This document shows, one piece after another, positions 5,192-5,330 of a stretch of DNA of 5,330 nt. Numbering within the stretch: position 1 is the first letter of the stretch; every line of letters starts with the position of its first letter. The DNA lies in assembly GCA_015767355.1 (NCBI GenBank), contig JADWMH010000151.1, positions 1 through 5,330 on the forward strand. The letters run 5' to 3'. The notes under the pieces were generated by a model. The model searched no databases and was not told the DNA's origin. It saw only the letters and a program-made list of their open reading frames with translations. Source of the DNA: Gammaproteobacteria bacterium. GTDB lineage: Bacteria; Pseudomonadota; Gammaproteobacteria; Chromatiales; Chromatiaceae. Position numbers and translations under genes: made by a program.

Positions 5192-5330
5192 CTATCAACA
5201 AACTCTAAAACCGAATCCATGCCGCACGATCACAGCTGCTGAAATGGCTTCGCCATATAAATAACAGCCTTTTCATAACACAAACAGAGAAAAATGACAC
5301 TTTTTTCTGTCAAACACTTCACGAGTATGG
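5192..5330. promoter_or_regulatory. Upstream region of the sugar kinase with a weak candidate promoter
   Basis: On the minus strand, TTGTGT (5278-5283) and TTATAT (5255-5260) are spaced by 17 nt and could form a weak sigma-70 promoter with a leader of about 55-60 nt. A 5-bp hairpin, ATGGC-TTC-GCCAT (5244-5256), overlaps the -10 element. TGACA (5295-5299) and TGTCA (5308-5312) form an inverted repeat 8 nt apart just upstream of the -35, placed where an operator could be. On minus, one frame stays open from the window edge to a TGA at 5230-5232. It may be the tail of an upstream gene or chance. Confidence 0.3.

Noticed and set aside
5230..5256. Mini-frame Met-Ala-Lys-Pro-Phe-Gln-Gln-Leu on minus
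   Set aside because: Eight codons with no Shine-Dalgarno site, overlapping the candidate -10 element and a hairpin.

Overview
This 5.3 kb window looks like a chromosomal segment of a gammaproteobacterium of roughly even base composition. The evidence is a MltF-like lytic transglycosylase, a DUF350 membrane protein, a CbiM-like (COG3235-type) permease homologue, and an Ala/Gln/Arg-rich secreted protein with a proteobacterial N-terminal motif. I infer an environmental lineage, but no gene here fixes the genus. There is no CRISPR array, tRNA, rRNA, phage gene or transposase gene.

Layout. Positions 40-614 (minus) hold two small unknown genes joined by a 4-bp ATGA overlap. The inner one encodes a soluble helical protein and the outer one a membrane-anchored protein. 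A 97-bp divergent intergenic region separates them from a 577-residue plus-strand gene (712-2445). That gene encodes an exported, coiled-coil, low-complexity protein with at least three copies of a ~30-residue repeat and a Pro/Tyr/Arg-rich tail. It ends at a strong bidirectional terminator (2464-2495), which it shares with a convergent minus-strand operon. That operon has a sigma-70-like promoter at 3452-3480, a leader of about 110 nt, a half-size DUF350 membrane protein (3102-3332) and, 1 nt later, an exported single-domain lytic transglycosylase (2531-3100).

Farther right, also on minus, a six- or seven-helix CbiM-like membrane protein (3501-4166) follows a ketohexokinase-like PfkB sugar kinase (4319-5191). 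The gap between them is almost filled by a ~149-bp element with imperfect terminal inverted repeats, an internal perfect 11-bp inverted repeat, a 15-bp-stem hairpin and possible TTA target duplications. It reads as a MITE-like or IS-derived non-coding element inserted exactly at the kinase stop codon. One of its ends supplies the Shine-Dalgarno sequence of the permease gene.

The genes do not form one obvious pathway. Three products probably act at the cell envelope (the exported coiled-coil protein, the transglycosylase and the DUF350 protein). The kinase and the permease-like protein may share a transcript only because of the element between them. The best leads are the inserted element, the repeat-built secreted protein and the animal-type ketohexokinase homologue. 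I see no complete new defence or mobile system.
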